This document shows, piece by piece, positions 1 through 9,441 of a stretch of DNA of 64,000 bases (position 1 is its first letter; each line of letters starts with the position of its first letter). The stretch is from Pseudomonadota bacterium (GTDB lineage: Bacteria > Pseudomonadota > Gammaproteobacteria > Acidiferrobacterales > Acidiferrobacteraceae): the NCBI GenBank assembly GCA_021819245.1, contig JAKARI010000009.1:17973-81972 (forward strand), in the 5' to 3' direction. The position numbers were made by a program, and so were the translations under genes. The notes beneath the pieces were generated by a model, which saw only the letters and a program-made list of their open reading frames with translations, searched no databases and had not been told where the DNA came from.

Positions 1-2465
1 AGCGCCTGGCTGAATATTTTTTGACGGCAGGCGGGGGGCTGCGCAAGCAGCTCAAGGACTGGCCCAAGGACTTGGGATCGACGCGCGCGTTCATGGCCCA
101 GTTTGGCGACCCGGAGGGGCTTGCCGAGGCGCTGGTGGAGCTCATGGCGTGGGGGACATGCGCCTACGATGAGGGTCAGTGGCGGCGGCTGTCGGCCTTG
201 CTGCATATCCTGCCGGCGGCCGCAGCGCAGCTTCAGATCGTGTTCGCTCGCCATGGTCAGTGGGATTTCACCGAGGCCGCCCTGCGCGCCTTGCAGGCCT
301 TAGGCGCGGGGGGCGAGCCCACCGCCGGGGCGTTGCGCATGGATCGGCGCCTTCAGCACATTCTGGTCGATGAGTTTCAGGACACATCGCTGCTCCAGTA
401 CCGGCTGCTGCAATGCCTGACGAATGAATGGGTGCCCGGGGAGCCACGCAGCCTCTTTATCGTCGGCGACCCGATGCAGTCGATCTATGGGTTCCGCAAG
501 GCCGAGGTGGGGCTTTTTATCAAGATCGCCACAGAAGGGCTCGGGTCGTGGCCATTGGAGTCCGTGACGCTTTGCACGAACTTCCGATCGCGCGAAGGGC
601 TTGTCGCTTGGGTTAATGGCGCGTTCACGCGGCTTTTGCCCCGGCAGTTTCTCGCCACCGAGGGCGCGGTCCCCTATGTGTCTGCCGTGGCCGCTTCCGG
701 GGCGGGGGGCGGCGTGCGGGTCCATGGGCTCGTCGATGCCGGCTTGCCGGCCGAGGCGCGCTATGTCGCACGGCTTGCAGGCGAGATCCGCGCCGCCCGT
801 CCACACGCCGGGATCGCCATTTTGGTGCGCTCGCGCTCGCATGGCCACGCCATCGCGGCAGCGCTCGCCGCGGACGGCATGCGCTTTATCGGCGAGGAGC
901 TCTACAGCCTTAAGGCCGAGCCCGTGATTCGCGATCTGCTGGCGCTTACCGAGACCCTCCTGTTCCCGGCCGCGCGCTTAAGTGCCCTGAGCCTGTTGCG
1001 GGCCCCGTGGTGCGGGCTCGATCTGGCCGATCTCACTGCGCTGTGCGAACACGACACGCGCGCGCTCGTCGATATCCTGAGCGATGGGGCGCGGCTTTCG
1101 GGCGTGAGCGCCGAGGGGCGCATGCGCGTACTGAGGTTACGCGATGTCTTGCAGGAGGCGGAACGGCGCCGCGGGCGCGCCGGCCTTGCGGGACGCGTGG
1201 AGGAGGCATGGCTTGCGCTCGATGGGCCGCGGGCGCTTGCCTCACAGACGGATCTTGATGAGGCCATGATCTTTTTTGAGGCCCTGGACGGGCTTGAAGA
1301 GGCGGGTGGGGTCGATATCTGGCGGCTGCGTAATCATCTGGCGGCGCTGTACGCCCCCCCCGATGCCCAGGCCTCCGGCCTGCATATCCTGACCATTCAT
1401 AAGGCCAAGGGGCTGGAATTTGATGTCGTGATCTGTCCGGGGCTTGGGCGCAAGACACGCAGCGACGATCGTCCCCTGCTGCTTGCGCTCGAGATTGAGG
1501 GCGCGCGAGGGCCCGACCTGCTGCTCGCACCCCTCAAGGCGCATGATGACGAGAAGGACCGCCTCTATGACGCCCTGTGGAGTGTTGCGGCCCGGCGCCG
1601 CGAACACGAGGTCAGGCGGCTCCTGTATGTGGCCTGCACGCGGGCCCGCGACGACCTGCATCTCGTGGGGCATGCAATGGCCAAGGACGATGGGACCTTG
1701 AAGCCGTCGGGCCTTTTGGCCGTGCTGTGGCCGGTGATCGGCGAGGCCTTCACGCAATCACTCATAAATCCCGATGGGATCGCGGCCAGGGCGCCAGGGC
1801 CCTCTTCGGGCATGCGCCGGATCGCGCGCGAGGCCATAACCTCGGCCGCGCCGGCCGAGACGAGGGTGTGCGCGCCCGCCAGCGTGCCCCCGCCCCTGGC
1901 CTACGATTGGGCGGGCAGCCGGATCCGGCGCATCGGCATCGTTGTGCATGCCCTGCTGGCCGAGTTATCCGATGCGGCGCTGCCCGCGGGCGCCGTGCTA
2001 CCGGATGCCCTGATCGCGCGCGCGGGGAGGCTGCTCGACGGCCAGGGGTTCGCGGGGGCCGACTGGCATTCGGCGCGGGAGGCGGTATTGACCGCGCTCG
2101 CGCGTACCTTGCGGGATGCCGATGGGCGCTGGATCCTCACGGCTCACGCAGAGGCCCGCAACGAGTATGCGTTGAGCGCCTTCGAAGGGGTTGACGTCGT
2201 GACCGCGCGGGTCGATCGGACCTTTATCGACGATAAGGGTGTGCGCTGGATCATCGACTACAAGACCAGCGAGCACCAAGGCGCGGACCGCGAGGTCTTT
2301 CTCGATCGCGAGTGCGAGCGTTACGGCGAGCAGCTTGCACGTTACGCGCGGTTGTTTCAGGAGCTCGACGGGCGGCCCGTTGAGCTCGCGCTCTATTTTC
2401 CGATGTTGTCGGCGTTTCGGCATTGGCGCCATGGGGCCCAAGACAGTCCACACAGCGGGCCGTGA
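1..2465 (+). CDS. AddA/RecB-like UvrD-family helicase-nuclease, 5' end outside the window
   Basis: The reading frame is open to the left edge (first whole codon at base 3), so the N-terminus and its Walker A motif lie outside; the TTG at 21 is not a credible start. Visible superfamily-1 helicase motifs are VDEFQDT (motif II, near base 366), GDPMQSIYGFR (III), TNFRS (IV), TIHKAKGLEFD (V) and LYVACTRARDD (VI). The C-terminus carries a PD-(D/E)XK nuclease signature, a variable Asp followed by IIDYKTS near base 2255. This order is that of AddA and RecB, which unwind and degrade double-strand breaks and prepare them for RecA. AddA is favoured over RecB by general impression only; the partner (AddB or RecC) would be expected upstream. 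It converges on the next gene with a 19-base gap. Confidence 0.9.
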   Translation, partial: RLAEYFLTAGGGLRKQLKDWPKDLGSTRAFMAQFGDPEGLAEALVELMAWGTCAYDEGQWRRLSALLHILPAAAAQLQIVFARHGQWDFTEAALRALQALGAGGEPTAGALRMDRRLQHILVDEFQDTSLLQYRLLQCLTNEWVPGEPRSLFIVGDPMQSIYGFRKAEVGLFIKIATEGLGSWPLESVTLCTNFRSREGLVAWVNGAFTRLLPRQFLATEGAVPYVSAVAASGAGGGVRVHGLVDAGLPAEARYVARLAGEIRAARPHAGIAILVRSRSHGHAIAAALAADGMRFIGEELYSLKAEPVIRDLLALTETLLFPAARLSALSLLRAPWCGLDLADLTALCEHDTRALVDILSDGARLSGVSAEGRMRVLRLRDVLQEAERRRGRAGLAGRVEEAWLALDGPRALASQTDLDEAMIFFEALDGLEEAGGVDIWRLRNHLAALYAPPDAQASGLHILTIHKAKGLEFDVVICPGLGRKTRSDDRPLLLALEIEGARGPDLLLAPLKAHDDEKDRLYDALWSVAARRREHEVRRLLYVACTRARDDLHLVGHAMAKDDGTLKPSGLLAVLWPVIGEAFTQSLINPDGIAARAPGPSSGMRRIAREAITSAAPAETRVCAPASVPPPLAYDWAGSRIRRIGIVVHALLAELSDAALPAGAVLPDALIARAGRLLDGQGFAGADWHSAREAVLTALARTLRDADGRWILTAHAEARNEYALSAFEGVDVVTARVDRTFIDDKGVRWIIDYKTSEHQGADREVFLDRECERYGEQLARYARLFQELDGRPVELALYFPMLSAFRHWRHGAQDSPHSGP

Positions 2466-2484
2466 GGGGTGTTAAGACGGCCGT

Positions 2485-3690
2485 TCAGAGGCGCCGGAGA
2501 TAGAGGAGGAAGGCCTTCTCGAACGTCGATTTGACAGAAATCAGGCGCCGTGACCTACGCGGGAAGAGGTTATGAAACGGCGGCCGCCCGTCTTCGGAGC
2601 GGTGCATCCAAAGGGCGTCATCGGCCATATCTAAAATGCACGAAAGCTCGTGGCGGTAGCGATGGGAAGGGGACGCACCGCCCAGGATCTGGCGCAGGTT
2701 GGCGGCGGCAGCCTTAGCCCGCAGCTTTGCCATATGGGCCTGATGAGGGACCCATGGCGGCGAGGCCTCGTGGCCTGCGCAGTCGCCGGCGGCCAGCACC
2801 CGGGTAAGGCCCGGGACCTGGCCATAGCGGTCGACGGCAATGTGGCCACCGGGCGTGCGCGGGAGCGCGGCCGTGCTCGCATAGAGGGGTCCGGTCATGG
2901 GGGGCGAGTAGAGGATGGCGTCGGCCCGCCGGAAATGCCCATCATGATCGGTCATGCCGCCGGCGACAAAGGTCGCGGGCCCGTAGCCGTCATCCATGAT
3001 GATGCCGCGCTCCACGAGCCGGTCTGTCAACGCGCCTTTTTCACCGACTGCGCGATGGGGCGAGAAGAAGTGGATCTCGAAGTTCTGCCGCACGCCACGT
3101 CGGCGCAAGGCGAAATCCAGCAGGCAGGCGCATTCGTAGAGCGGACCGGTGCGTCCGGCCACGAAATCATCATCCTTGTTGATGGCAAAGCCTATGTAGA
3201 TGACGCCTTCGGTCAGGCTATCTAGGTGGGTCGCGAAACGCACCATATCGTCGGGGCCATAGCAGGGCGAGTAGGTGAACTCACGCGTCCCCGGGATCGC
3301 GTCTTTGCGAAATGTAGGTCCGGTCCCGAGAAACAGGGCATCATTGGCATAGGAGATATTTTGAGCCGTCACCACCGTGCGCCCGCCATCTGTGATGTTG
3401 GCGATCCGGTCTTCCAGGAAACGGATCCCGCGGCGGCGCAAGAAGGGCCGGATATCGACCACGATGTCCCGGGGCGTGCGTGCGCCGATCAGAAATTCCG
3501 GTATCGCGGGGAAATACACGAATTCGTGTGGCCCTATGAGGGTGATGTCGAGGCATGAACGGATGCGCCGCACGGGTCCCGGGAGTGGAAGAAAGGGCGG
3601 GTCCTCGAGGAGGTAGATAAGAAAGAAGAGCGATGCAAAGCCGCTGCCGGCGATGGTGATGCGCGATGGAACTCGGGCGGATGGGCGCAC
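2485..3690 (-). CDS. SQR-like FAD-dependent pyridine nucleotide-disulfide oxidoreductase
   Basis: 401 residues, GTG start with a strong AAGGGGG ribosome site. The N-terminal dinucleotide fold begins ITIAGSGFASL (residues 11-21) and a second FAD contact, VLAAGDCAG, lies near 298-306, the layout of sulfide:quinone oxidoreductases, flavocytochrome c sulfide dehydrogenase and NDH-2. The alignment I can make by eye fits SQR best: SPCYGPDD (Cys143) matches the first SQR redox Cys region, GPLYE (182-186) matches the conserved GPxYE, and SCILDMADD (Cys351) matches the third Cys region. The middle redox Cys, three residues before the Pro of GPxYE, is Arg180 here. Expected role: membrane-associated electron transfer to quinone, substrate uncertain. 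It may be a non-canonical SQR paralogue rather than a sulfide oxidase. Confidence 0.75.
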   Translation of the reverse strand: MRPSARVPSRITIAGSGFASLFFLIYLLEDPPFLPLPGPVRRIRSCLDITLIGPHEFVYFPAIPEFLIGARTPRDIVVDIRPFLRRRGIRFLEDRIANITDGGRTVVTAQNISYANDALFLGTGPTFRKDAIPGTREFTYSPCYGPDDMVRFATHLDSLTEGVIYIGFAINKDDDFVAGRTGPLYECACLLDFALRRRGVRQNFEIHFFSPHRAVGEKGALTDRLVERGIIMDDGYGPATFVAGGMTDHDGHFRRADAILYSPPMTGPLYASTAALPRTPGGHIAVDRYGQVPGLTRVLAAGDCAGHEASPPWVPHQAHMAKLRAKAAAANLRQILGGASPSHRYRHELSCILDMADDALWMHRSEDGRPPFHNLFPRRSRRLISVKSTFEKAFLLYLRRL

Positions 3691-4007
3691 AGGACACCCC
3701 CTTTGGCCAGGATTGTCTATTTCACACAGTCTGCAGCCGTCCTACCGGGCGCCTTGACCCCGAAGCGATTACGGGGTTATTTTCTGGCCCGGCCGCATCG
3801 TGGTTCGAATCGCGGCCCATCCCCTGATAGCACCGCCCGCCTTCGTACTCATGGCGTAGCGTAGCATAGCGCCGCGCCGTTGCAAGCAGATTCAACCTCG
3901 GACGTCGGAGGCGTGCCCGCAAACCCGTGACGAGGGCGCGGCTGTTGCGGGCCCATAACGGGTCCTTGCGGGCCGCGTTCATAAAGCGCGGCCCTGGCGC
4001 CCAGCCG
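3691..4007. other. Intergenic region between the SQR-like and GGDEF-EAL genes
   Basis: No credible gene. A six-base-pair hairpin (3757-3777, ACCCCG/CGGGGT with a nine-base loop) is followed on the plus strand by TTATTTT, but no plus-strand gene ends there; read on the minus strand it lacks a T-run. It could be a weak terminator for the c-di-GMP gene ending at 4008 or chance. Confidence 0.4.
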
Positions 4008-6665
4008 TCACACGTCTTTAAGCCGCGCGGCCGTCTCATCGGGCGGCAGGGGCCGGCTGAACAGATACCCCTGGTACCGGTCACAGCCGTGGTCGCGCAG
4101 AAAATGATGCTGCTCCTTAGTCTCTACGCCCTCGGCGGTGATTGTCATATGGAGGCTGTGCCCCAAGGCGACGATCGCCGTTACGACCGCGGCATCGTTG
4201 GCGTCGCTCGCGATATCCCGCACGAATGACTGGTCGATTTTCATGGTATTGATAGGCAGGCGTTTTAGATAACTCAAGCTTGAGTATCCCGTGCCAAAAT
4301 CATCGAGCGCGATCTGGACTCCCGTGGCGCGCAGTGCGTCCAGTGCCGCTATGGCGGTATCGAAATTCCCGATGACCATGCTCTCGGTGATCTCCAGGAC
4401 AAGGGCGGACGGATCGACGCCGTATTCATCCAGAGTCCGGGTAACCGTTGCCGCAAGCTCGGCCTCGCGAAACTGGCGGGCGGAGAGATTGACTGCAATC
4501 GGCGGGGCGTTTAGGCCGGCATCCGACCACATCCGCCATTGTGCGCAGGCGGCGGCGAGTACCCAGTTTCCTATTGGCACGATAAGCCCCGTTTCTTCCG
4601 CCAGGCCTATAAAGTGGGAGGGCGCAAGCAGGCCATGAACGGGATGCTGCCAGCGCACCAAGGCCTCGAGGCCCACGATGGTCTCGGACGCGAAATCGAC
4701 GACCGGCTGATAATGGAGCCGGAACTCGTCTCGCTTCAGGGCCTGATGCAGGTCCGTGCCAAGCGACTGCCTCGCCGCCACCTCCCGGTTCATGTCAGGC
4801 CGGAAAAACAGTCGGACGTTGCCGCCTGCATCCTTGGCCCGGTACATGGCGATGTCGCAGTTTTTCATGAGCGTGTCGCGATCCTCGCCATCGTCCGGGT
4901 AGATCGTGATACCGACGCTTGCGCCGACATAGAGCATGCGGCCTTCGATGTCATAGGGCGCGGCAAGGCGCGCCAGGAGCTTTTGCGTGACCTTATCGGC
5001 TGTGGCGATGCTGGCCAGGCCCGGGAGGATGACGACGAACTCATCTCCCCCCTGGCGCGCTACGGTATCCGTGGCCCGCAGGCTTGCCACCAGCCTTTGC
5101 GCCACGGCCTTTAGCATCAGGTCCCCGATGGCATGACCGAGGGAATCGTTGATGGTTTTAAATCCGTCTAGATCCAGAAAGAGCAGTGCCACGCGCGTCT
5201 GGGTGCGGCGGCCCTGGACGATTGCCTGATCGAGCCGGTCCGCCAAAAGCAGGCGGTTGGGCAGCCCCGTCAAGGCGTCGTGGGTCGCGAGCTCCTGAAT
5301 CCGCCGGGCGGTCTCCTTCTCCTCTGTGATGTCCCGGATCACGGCAATAAAGAGAGACGAGGCCTCGACGGGGATCTCGCTCACCTTGATGACAAGGGGG
5401 AACGATTCGCCGTTACGGCGCACGCCGACAAGCTCGCGGGATGTGCCCAGGATCGATGCCTGACGGGTCTTTTGATAGCGTTTGAGATACCCGTCGTGCT
5501 CGCTGCGATAGGGCTCCGGCATGAGGCGATTGACGTTCGTGCCGACCATTTCGCGGGCCTCATACCCGAAAATCTTTTCGGCCGCATCATTAAATATCTC
5601 AACGATGCCGCTTTCATTGATCACGACCACGCCGTCTGCCACATGCGTCAGGAGCGCCCGCAGGCGGGATTCGCTTGCGCCAAGCCTCGCATTGGCCGTG
5701 CGCGTTGCCTCCTCGGCCTCTGTGCGTCGGCGCAATAGCGGCAGGATCAGCCAGCGCGTCAGCAGCATGCCGGCCAGGAGCAGGGCGAGCAAAAGCCAGC
5801 CGACGCGCCAAAGGCGTGCGGTGGTCCTGGCAAAAAGCTCCGATCGCCGGATCTTTAGCACCATGCCAAGTCCGGTGTCGCCTACTGGGGCATAGGCCGC
5901 AACGACCCGGTGCCCCCTATAGTCCGCCGTGGAGATGACGCCGGTCTGTCCTGCCAGGGCGAAGTGCATGGGCAACGGCCGGTGTTTTCGCCATTGCGAG
6001 ACCATCCCGATATCCGTGCGCGGGTGGAGGGTGTCCGGGAGGCAGCGCATCCGGGTCGCGCCCAAGGGGGCGCAGACCGCAAGGTCGGCGGTGCGTCCCA
6101 GGGCCTTGACGACCGGGACGATGCGGTCCAGGAATGACAGCGGCTCCTGGGTGGCCACATAGCCCAGGCGCCGCCCGTGGTCATCGACCGGGGTCAGCAC
6201 CTGGAGCTGCGGGTGGCGCTGCCAGGTGATGAGCGTCTCTTCCCTGGCCTTGATACCGACGGCAACGTCCGGCGCTATCATCGACCCGGCACGCACCACT
6301 GCCCGGCCGTTGCGATTGACGAACGCCACCGCCGAGAACCCCATCGGCAGGAACGAGCGCGCGATTTTGCGCAATCGGGTCCGCGCCAGACGCACTCCGT
6401 GCCGCCCCTCGAGGGCCTTGAGATTGAGCGCGACGAACGGGCGCGTCGCCACCGTGACGCTTTGCAGGACCTCGCGCCGGATCTCTTGGCGAAAATCGCG
6501 CGCACGCGCTTGCAGTTCGACATTCAGGTTTGCTGTAAGGATCGACTCCGCCTCGCGACGCATCACGAGGTAGGTAGAGGCGCTGGCGGCAACCGTCAAA
6601 ACCGCAAGCATGATCATGATCATGATGTGGATACGGGAATCGGCTCCGCCCATCCGAGGGGTCAT
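4008..6665 (-). CDS. Membrane PAS-GGDEF-EAL c-di-GMP protein with FixL-like heme PAS
   Basis: 885 residues. Order: transmembrane helix about 13-35, periplasmic sensor region about 40-280, second helix about 287-311, PAS about 335-450, GGDEF about 460-620, EAL about 630-880. GGDEF is intact (Gly539-Phe543) with an RxxD inhibitory site (Arg530-Asp533) five residues earlier; EAL is intact (Glu667-Leu669), as are the later acidic motifs EITE and DDFGTG, so both synthesis and hydrolysis of c-di-GMP are possible. The PAS contains MPEPYRSEHDGYLKRY followed by an Arg 20 residues after the His, the pattern of heme-binding FixL. It therefore may sense O2, CO or NO in the cytoplasm and an unknown ligand outside. 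No effector gene is adjacent. A promoter candidate lies about 250 bases upstream. Confidence 0.95.
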   Translation of the reverse strand: MTPRMGGADSRIHIMIMIMLAVLTVAASASTYLVMRREAESILTANLNVELQARARDFRQEIRREVLQSVTVATRPFVALNLKALEGRHGVRLARTRLRKIARSFLPMGFSAVAFVNRNGRAVVRAGSMIAPDVAVGIKAREETLITWQRHPQLQVLTPVDDHGRRLGYVATQEPLSFLDRIVPVVKALGRTADLAVCAPLGATRMRCLPDTLHPRTDIGMVSQWRKHRPLPMHFALAGQTGVISTADYRGHRVVAAYAPVGDTGLGMVLKIRRSELFARTTARLWRVGWLLLALLLAGMLLTRWLILPLLRRRTEAEEATRTANARLGASESRLRALLTHVADGVVVINESGIVEIFNDAAEKIFGYEAREMVGTNVNRLMPEPYRSEHDGYLKRYQKTRQASILGTSRELVGVRRNGESFPLVIKVSEIPVEASSLFIAVIRDITEEKETARRIQELATHDALTGLPNRLLLADRLDQAIVQGRRTQTRVALLFLDLDGFKTINDSLGHAIGDLMLKAVAQRLVASLRATDTVARQGGDEFVVILPGLASIATADKVTQKLLARLAAPYDIEGRMLYVGASVGITIYPDDGEDRDTLMKNCDIAMYRAKDAGGNVRLFFRPDMNREVAARQSLGTDLHQALKRDEFRLHYQPVVDFASETIVGLEALVRWQHPVHGLLAPSHFIGLAEETGLIVPIGNWVLAAACAQWRMWSDAGLNAPPIAVNLSARQFREAELAATVTRTLDEYGVDPSALVLEITESMVIGNFDTAIAALDALRATGVQIALDDFGTGYSSLSYLKRLPINTMKIDQSFVRDIASDANDAAVVTAIVALGHSLHMTITAEGVETKEQHHFLRDHGCDRYQGYLFSRPLPPDETAARLKDV

Positions 6666-7374
6666 AAAGATATGTCAGGGCCTTCCGATACTGTTTTCCA
6701 TGGGCTTTGCCCCAATCGCCACTTCATTACCACCCCGGCGGTCGAGGGTTGGGGCGGGCATACCCCGGTCGCGAGGGCGTGACCGCTTGACGCAAGACCC
6801 GGGATCAGGGTGCGGCCTGAAACACCCGGGCATTCCGAGACCTCAACAACCCATGCCTCATCGTGCGGTTTTCGCATCGGGAGATGCCTTTAATCTCATG
6901 ATCATGGACTCAATAAAGCATAAGGCGATATCGAAAATCGTCAAATCATTATGGCACACGGCGCGCCGACATTCCATGCGCGATACGCCGCGTGCGGCGG
7001 TGTCCGATTGCCGTAAGGAATGTCCGGAGCCGGTCGGAAAAGTCGGATGGCACAGGAAAGGCCCGCAGAATGGGGCGGGCGGGCCGTGCGCATGGGCGTT
7101 GGGCGCAAGGGCCGGACGATGCGCGACGCGATGGATAGGCATATCAGGTCCGTGGGCGGATGTCTGTTAATGGCATGAAGGCCCGGGCCACCGCAGGTGG
7201 CGTCCGGATGCGTCCAGCCTCGTCTGACCCTGATAACGCGGGGTTGGCGCGAAGGGCCGGAGACCGCGGGCGGCCGGCCGCGATCGCTAGGTCGCGGACA
7301 GGCCCTTGGGTTTCGTGGACGGTGGCGAAGGGGCGAGGATGGCACGGGTGGCCGAATGCCCGGGGCGGATGGAC
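6666..7374. other. 709-base intergenic region
   Basis: No reading frame here has a ribosome site or a recognisable protein; those present are short or arginine/proline-rich shadows. Besides the promoter candidate in the AT-rich patch at 6880-6960, I see only GC-rich sequence without long repeats. A small RNA or long leader cannot be excluded. Confidence 0.5.
6917..6944 (-). promoter_or_regulatory. Candidate sigma-70 promoter upstream of the PAS-GGDEF-EAL gene
   Basis: On the minus strand, TTGACG (6939-6944) and TATGCT (6917-6922) are separated by 16 bases inside the one AT-rich patch of this intergenic region, reading toward the gene that starts at 6665. It implies a leader of roughly 245 bases. 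Sequence match only. Confidence 0.35.
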
Positions 7375-9000
7375 TTACCGAGGCGTGCGTGCATTACCGG
7401 GGCAGCGGGCAGGTCCGCCTGGGGCGGCATTTTCCAGGGCCATGTCGCGGCCGTTGCTCGCGATGACATGAAAGTGCCGGTAGCGTCCCCATCGGGCCTC
7501 ATGCCTGACGGATCCGACGATAACGACTCGATGGTATCGTATCAGGCGCATCAGGGCCTTGCCTGTGATCAGGCGATGTGCCTTGGGGTAATGGCGTATG
7601 CCGTAATAGAGATCCCCCTGGCGCGGGTCAAGGACGTAGATCGGCCGATGGAGATAGAAGTCCAGGGAGGAGAGGTCCTCATAGTGGTGCGCGACGAAGA
7701 CGTAGGTATGGGGCGTGAGATGAGGCGCCAGGGCCCTCGCCAGGTCTTTGGAGGCGTAATGATTGGGGTGCGCGAACAGAAAGGACAGATAAAGGGCGAC
7801 GAAGGCCGCAAGCGATCCCAGGGCCGCGTGGATCAGTATGCGCGGGGCGCGCGAGCGCAGAGCGGTGACAAAAAAGCCGAGATAGGCGAGCGCCCCGGCC
7901 GCGATATAGGGGCGCATGGCGGCGTGCGGGATGTCGAATGCCGCGAGCCCTGCGACGGCGCACAGGAGGGCAAACGACGCCAAAAGCCATCTCGGGGTTT
8001 GCCCCGCGAGGTCCGGCAGGGCGCGGCCCAGGAACAGCGCGAGCGCCGGCAGCGCCGGCAGCATATAGTAAGCCGATGTGGTCGTCGAAAACGTGAAGAA
8101 GACGAGGTAGGCGCCGGCCCATAGGAGCAGGAAGCGGTCCAGGCGATCGTAAGGGCGCCTTTTTGCGAGGGCCGCGAGCAGAAAGGGTGTCCATGGGAAT
8201 ATACCGAGCAGCAAATGCTCGAAATTGTAGTAGATCGGCGGCCGCCTATAGTCCATCGGCTTTAGGGTCCCGAGATAGCGTCCAAATTGTTCCTGAATGA
8301 TGTAGCGATCGAAAAATCCCGGGACATGGATCGCCATCCAGATGTGCCAGGGCAGGGCAATCACAAAAAAGACCCCCCACGCGGCCAGAAACGGCCGCCA
8401 GCGGATCGTCTGGCGTTCGATAGCCAGGAAGATGATGACGATAAGTCCAGGCAGGGCAATACCGAGGAGGCCCTTGGTCAGGCAGGCAAACGCGCTTGCC
8501 GCAGCCGCAAGTATGAGGCGCCACGGGTCTTCGGGGCGCTCGATGTAGGCATAGAACGCAAGCAGCGTGATGGTATGAAAAAACGTGAACGTCATGTCGA
8601 ACATCGCCAATTGCGACATCATGTAAAAGCCGACCGACGTAAACAAGATCGCCACCGGCCATATCGGCTCGCGAAGCCTGGTCTTGGCAAAGCGCATCAT
8701 GACAAGCAGGGTCCCGAGGGCCGCGAGCGCCGAGGGCAGGCGCGCTGCGAATTTGCCTACGCCAAAGACCTTGTATGACAGCATGATGAGCCAGTAGAAG
8801 ACCGGCGGTTTCTCAAGGTAGGGCATGCCATCGAGGCGCGGTATGAGCGGGTTGTGCGCCAGCATTTCACGCGCGGCCTCGGCATAGAGGCCCTCGTTGA
8901 GATTAAAGAGCGGCCGCAACGCGAGCGGCACGAAGGTCAGGACCGCTATGGCGAGAATGAGGATACGGCCGATGGAGCGGCGTACGGTGACAGCTGACAT
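7375..9000 (-). CDS. GT39/ArnT-like integral membrane glycosyltransferase
   Basis: 541 residues from the ATG at 9000, preferred over an in-frame TTG at 9018; neither has a good ribosome site. About eleven hydrophobic helices followed by a soluble C-terminal region from about 430. The first periplasmic loop reads NEGLYAEAAREML, then LEKPPVFYW, the signature of the ArnT/PMT family, which move a sugar from a polyprenyl-phosphate donor onto lipid A, protein or another lipid at the outer face of the inner membrane. The Asp-Glu pair of ArnT is Asn-Glu here, so the specificity may differ. No arn or flippase genes are adjacent, so the acceptor cannot be inferred; it is apparently transcribed alone. 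Confidence 0.85.
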   Translation of the reverse strand: MSAVTVRRSIGRILILAIAVLTFVPLALRPLFNLNEGLYAEAAREMLAHNPLIPRLDGMPYLEKPPVFYWLIMLSYKVFGVGKFAARLPSALAALGTLLVMMRFAKTRLREPIWPVAILFTSVGFYMMSQLAMFDMTFTFFHTITLLAFYAYIERPEDPWRLILAAAASAFACLTKGLLGIALPGLIVIIFLAIERQTIRWRPFLAAWGVFFVIALPWHIWMAIHVPGFFDRYIIQEQFGRYLGTLKPMDYRRPPIYYNFEHLLLGIFPWTPFLLAALAKRRPYDRLDRFLLLWAGAYLVFFTFSTTTSAYYMLPALPALALFLGRALPDLAGQTPRWLLASFALLCAVAGLAAFDIPHAAMRPYIAAGALAYLGFFVTALRSRAPRILIHAALGSLAAFVALYLSFLFAHPNHYASKDLARALAPHLTPHTYVFVAHHYEDLSSLDFYLHRPIYVLDPRQGDLYYGIRHYPKAHRLITGKALMRLIRYHRVVIVGSVRHEARWGRYRHFHVIASNGRDMALENAAPGGPARCPGNARTPR

Positions 9001-9441
9001 GTGGAGGAATGTTACCAAACCGTGGCGCGCTTGTCAGGAGCCGGTGGGCAAAGATACCGGCCGCATAAGAGGCGGCGCGTGCCCGATGGGTATTGACGCA
9101 TCGTGGTCCGAATGAAATATGTAAAAATAATTTTTGGCAGGCATGAGGAAACGCGCCATGCGTCGCGTGATAAAGGAGCGCCGTATGATTGCGGGGCCGC
9201 GATGTGTCGATAGCGGCGGCATGGGGCCGGTATCGCGGCCTGCGCCGACCGGGGTCCGGGAAGCCATTGCGCACGAACCCCTGCATCCGGCCCTATCCGG
9301 CAAGGCCGGGGCGACGGTGTGTCGCCCCGGCACGAGCGGTTCTTACCGATGACCCGCGACCGCGCGCAATCCGGCGGGTGCCGATCGGGGCGTGTGCCCG
9401 CCCTATCCGCTAGGGATGCGGGGATGCGCGGCGGCGCGGTA
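9001..9441. other. Intergenic region downstream of wrbA
   Basis: No credible gene. It contains an AT-rich stretch at about 9110-9140 that could hold a promoter for the glycosyltransferase starting at 9000, though I find no clean -35/-10 pair, and a strong hairpin described separately. Confidence 0.45.
9305..9331 (-). terminator. Strong GC hairpin, candidate terminator for wrbA
   Basis: Perfect 11-base-pair stem, GCCGGGGCGAC (9305-9315) with GTCGCCCCGGC (9321-9331), and a five-base loop, about 110 bases past the wrbA stop. There is no T-run on either side, so termination may be incomplete or Rho-assisted. Confidence 0.4.

Noticed and set aside
3757..3777. Hairpin with T-rich tail as a rho-independent terminator
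   Set aside because: The T-run follows on the plus strand, where no gene ends; on the minus strand the tail is absent. Left as a note in the intergenic entry.
3800..3835. GGTTCGAATC on the plus strand, like a tRNA T-loop
   Set aside because: The flanking five-base arms do not pair, there is no acceptor stem or anticodon arm at proper distance, and no CCA.
7306..8124. 272-aa plus-strand frame antisense to the GT39-like gene
   Set aside because: Composition is Gly/Arg/Glu-rich without domains, and the opposite strand encodes a clear membrane enzyme.
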